A stretch of DNA of 6,494 bases from Planctomycetaceae bacterium (GTDB taxonomy: Bacteria; Planctomycetota; Planctomycetia; Planctomycetales; Planctomycetaceae): assembly GCA_023258825.1 (NCBI GenBank), contig JALQWE010000216.1:1-6494 (forward strand), given 5' to 3'. The position numbers and the translations under genes were made by a program. Below are positions 5,415-6,494 of this stretch, one piece after another. Numbering within the stretch: position 1 is the stretch's first letter; every line of letters starts with the position of its first letter. Under the pieces are notes generated by a model, which saw nothing but the letters and a program-made list of their open reading frames with translations, was not told the origin of the DNA and searched no databases.

Positions 5415-6494
5415 ATGAACCCCTGCCTCATCCTGCTGCCTTTCGTCCTGCTGCTGTCCGCCACCGCATCGGCCTCAGATGCCGACGCTTACCTCAGCAG
5501 CGTTCGCCCCGTGCTCAAAGAACGTTGCTTTGCGTGCCACGGTGCACTGAAACAGGAAGCCGGCCTGCGACTGGACACGGTGGCACTGATGCGGCAGGGC
5601 GGTGACAGCGGCACCGCCATCGTCGCCAGTGATCCCGACGCCAGCCTGCTGCTGCAACGCGTCACCTCGTCCGACCCCGCCACGCGCATGCCGCCCGAAG
5701 GCGAACCCCTGAAGCCCGAACAACTGTCTGCAATCCGCCACTGGATTCAAGCCGGTGCCGCTGCCCCCGAGAACGATACACCCGAAAAGGATCCCCGCGA
5801 TCACTGGGCGTTCCAGCCCCCGACACGACCACCTGTCCCCCTCGTAAAACGCACTGACTGGCAACAGAATCCAATCGATGCCTTCATCGCCGCACGCCAT
5901 GATGAACTCGGTCTGGTCCCGCAACCGGCCGCCAGTCCGGAACTCTGGCTCCGCCGCGTCTACATTGACCTGATCGGCTTCCCACCCACGTCCGCAGAAA
6001 TTCGCAGCTTCCTCGCCGATACCAGCCCCGATGCCGAAGCGCGCGTTGTCGACCATCTGCTCAATTCCCCTCAGTACGGCGAACGCTGGGGACGACACTG
6101 GATGGACATCTGGAGGTACAGCGACTGGTGGGGACTGGGGGCCGAAGTCCGCAACTCCCAGAAACATCTCTGGCACTGGCGCGACTGGGTGATCGAATCA
6201 CTCAATGCCGATGTCGGTTATGATCAGATGCTGCGCGAGATGCTGGCCGCCGATGAACTCTATCCGAATGACCTGAACAAACTGCGCGCTTCCGGGTTCC
6301 TGGCACGCCAGTACTTCAAATTCAATCGCACCAGCTGGCTCGATGAAACCATCCAGCACACGTCCAAGGCCATGCTGGGGCTCACCTTCAACTGCAGCAA
6401 GTGCCACGACCACAAGTATGACCCCATCTCTCAACTGGAATACTACCAGCTCCGGGCTTTCTTTGAGCCGTATCAGGTCCGCACCGACGCTGTC
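5415..6494 (+). CDS. PSCyt1-DUF1549 secreted cytochrome-type protein (runs off right edge)
   Basis: The ATG at 5415 opens 360 codons without a stop up to the window end. Residues 1-20 form a signal peptide (hydrophobic LILLPFVLLLSA, cleavage near ASA at 18-20), so the protein is exported. A Planctomycete cytochrome C domain (PSCyt1) follows: YLSSVRPVLKERCFACHG (26-43) with the haem-binding CxxCH at Cys38-Cys41-His42, and a likely axial Met92 in TRMPPEGEPL. DHWAFQPP (129-136) leads into a DUF1549 (PSCyt2) region: NPIDAFI (152-158), LRRVYIDLIGFPP (179-191), YGERWGRHWMD (221-231) and a second CxxCH in NCSKCHDHKYDP (Cys327, Cys330, His331). Related proteins continue with DUF1553 (PSD1) and often a carbohydrate-binding domain, reaching roughly 800-1100 residues, so this is probably only the first third to half. 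A role in periplasmic oxidation or polysaccharide use has been suggested for the family, but the reaction is unknown. The upstream Shine-Dalgarno is weak. Confidence 0.93.
   Translation, partial: MNPCLILLPFVLLLSATASASDADAYLSSVRPVLKERCFACHGALKQEAGLRLDTVALMRQGGDSGTAIVASDPDASLLLQRVTSSDPATRMPPEGEPLKPEQLSAIRHWIQAGAAAPENDTPEKDPRDHWAFQPPTRPPVPLVKRTDWQQNPIDAFIAARHDELGLVPQPAASPELWLRRVYIDLIGFPPTSAEIRSFLADTSPDAEARVVDHLLNSPQYGERWGRHWMDIWRYSDWWGLGAEVRNSQKHLWHWRDWVIESLNADVGYDQMLREMLAADELYPNDLNKLRASGFLARQYFKFNRTSWLDETIQHTSKAMLGLTFNCSKCHDHKYDPISQLEYYQLRAFFEPYQVRTDAV

Noticed and set aside
5475..6176. 233-codon minus-strand frame opposite the cytochrome gene
   Set aside because: The plus strand carries recognisable PSCyt1 and DUF1549 motifs in this region; the antisense frame has none.
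1..6494. Search for tRNA, rRNA, CRISPR arrays, integrase or att sites, toxin-antitoxin or defence genes
   Set aside because: None seen on either strand: no tRNA-like cloverleaf, no spacer-repeat periodicity and no mobility or defence protein motifs.

Overview
The window looks like chromosomal DNA from a planctomycete. The strongest sign is the gene at the right edge, a secreted haem-binding protein with the PSCyt1 (Planctomycete cytochrome C) plus DUF1549 architecture that is expanded in this phylum. Moderately high GC, weak or variable Shine-Dalgarno sites and a short protein resembling a planctomycete family (from memory) agree with this. I cannot name a genus.

Layout. Five genes run leftwards (minus strand), in transcription order: gltX (5006 to 3444, glutamyl-tRNA synthetase), a UDP-glucuronate decarboxylase (3312 to 2356), a CBM9/DOMON-like protein of unknown role (2173 to 1517), glpQ (1419 to 250, exported glycerophosphodiester phosphodiesterase), and the first 41 codons of a secreted protein that leaves the window at base 1 (124 to 1). 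Gaps between them are 131, 182, 97 and 125 bases, so they share a direction but are not tightly coupled. Cotranscription is possible, not shown. One gene runs rightwards (5415 to beyond 6494), divergent from gltX across a 408-base spacer.

Between glpQ and the left-edge gene lies the most notable non-coding structure: a nested inverted repeat (146-279) whose core is a near-perfect 28/29-base stem, with further diverged copies of the same unit outside it. It resembles a REPIN, an inverted pair of REP elements moved in trans by a RAYT transposase. Its outer copy reaches into glpQ and encodes the last residues and stop codon of that protein.

Functionally the genes are mixed: translation (gltX), nucleotide-sugar supply for xylose-containing glycans (UDP-glucuronate decarboxylase), phosphodiester scavenging outside the cytoplasm (glpQ) and a planctomycete-type cytochrome. 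I see no phage, toxin-antitoxin, CRISPR or defence system, no tRNA or rRNA, and no convincing new multi-gene system. The points most worth following are the repeat and its overlap with glpQ, an insertion of roughly 30-40 residues after the KMSKS-type motif of the synthetase, and the CBM9-like protein without an export signal.
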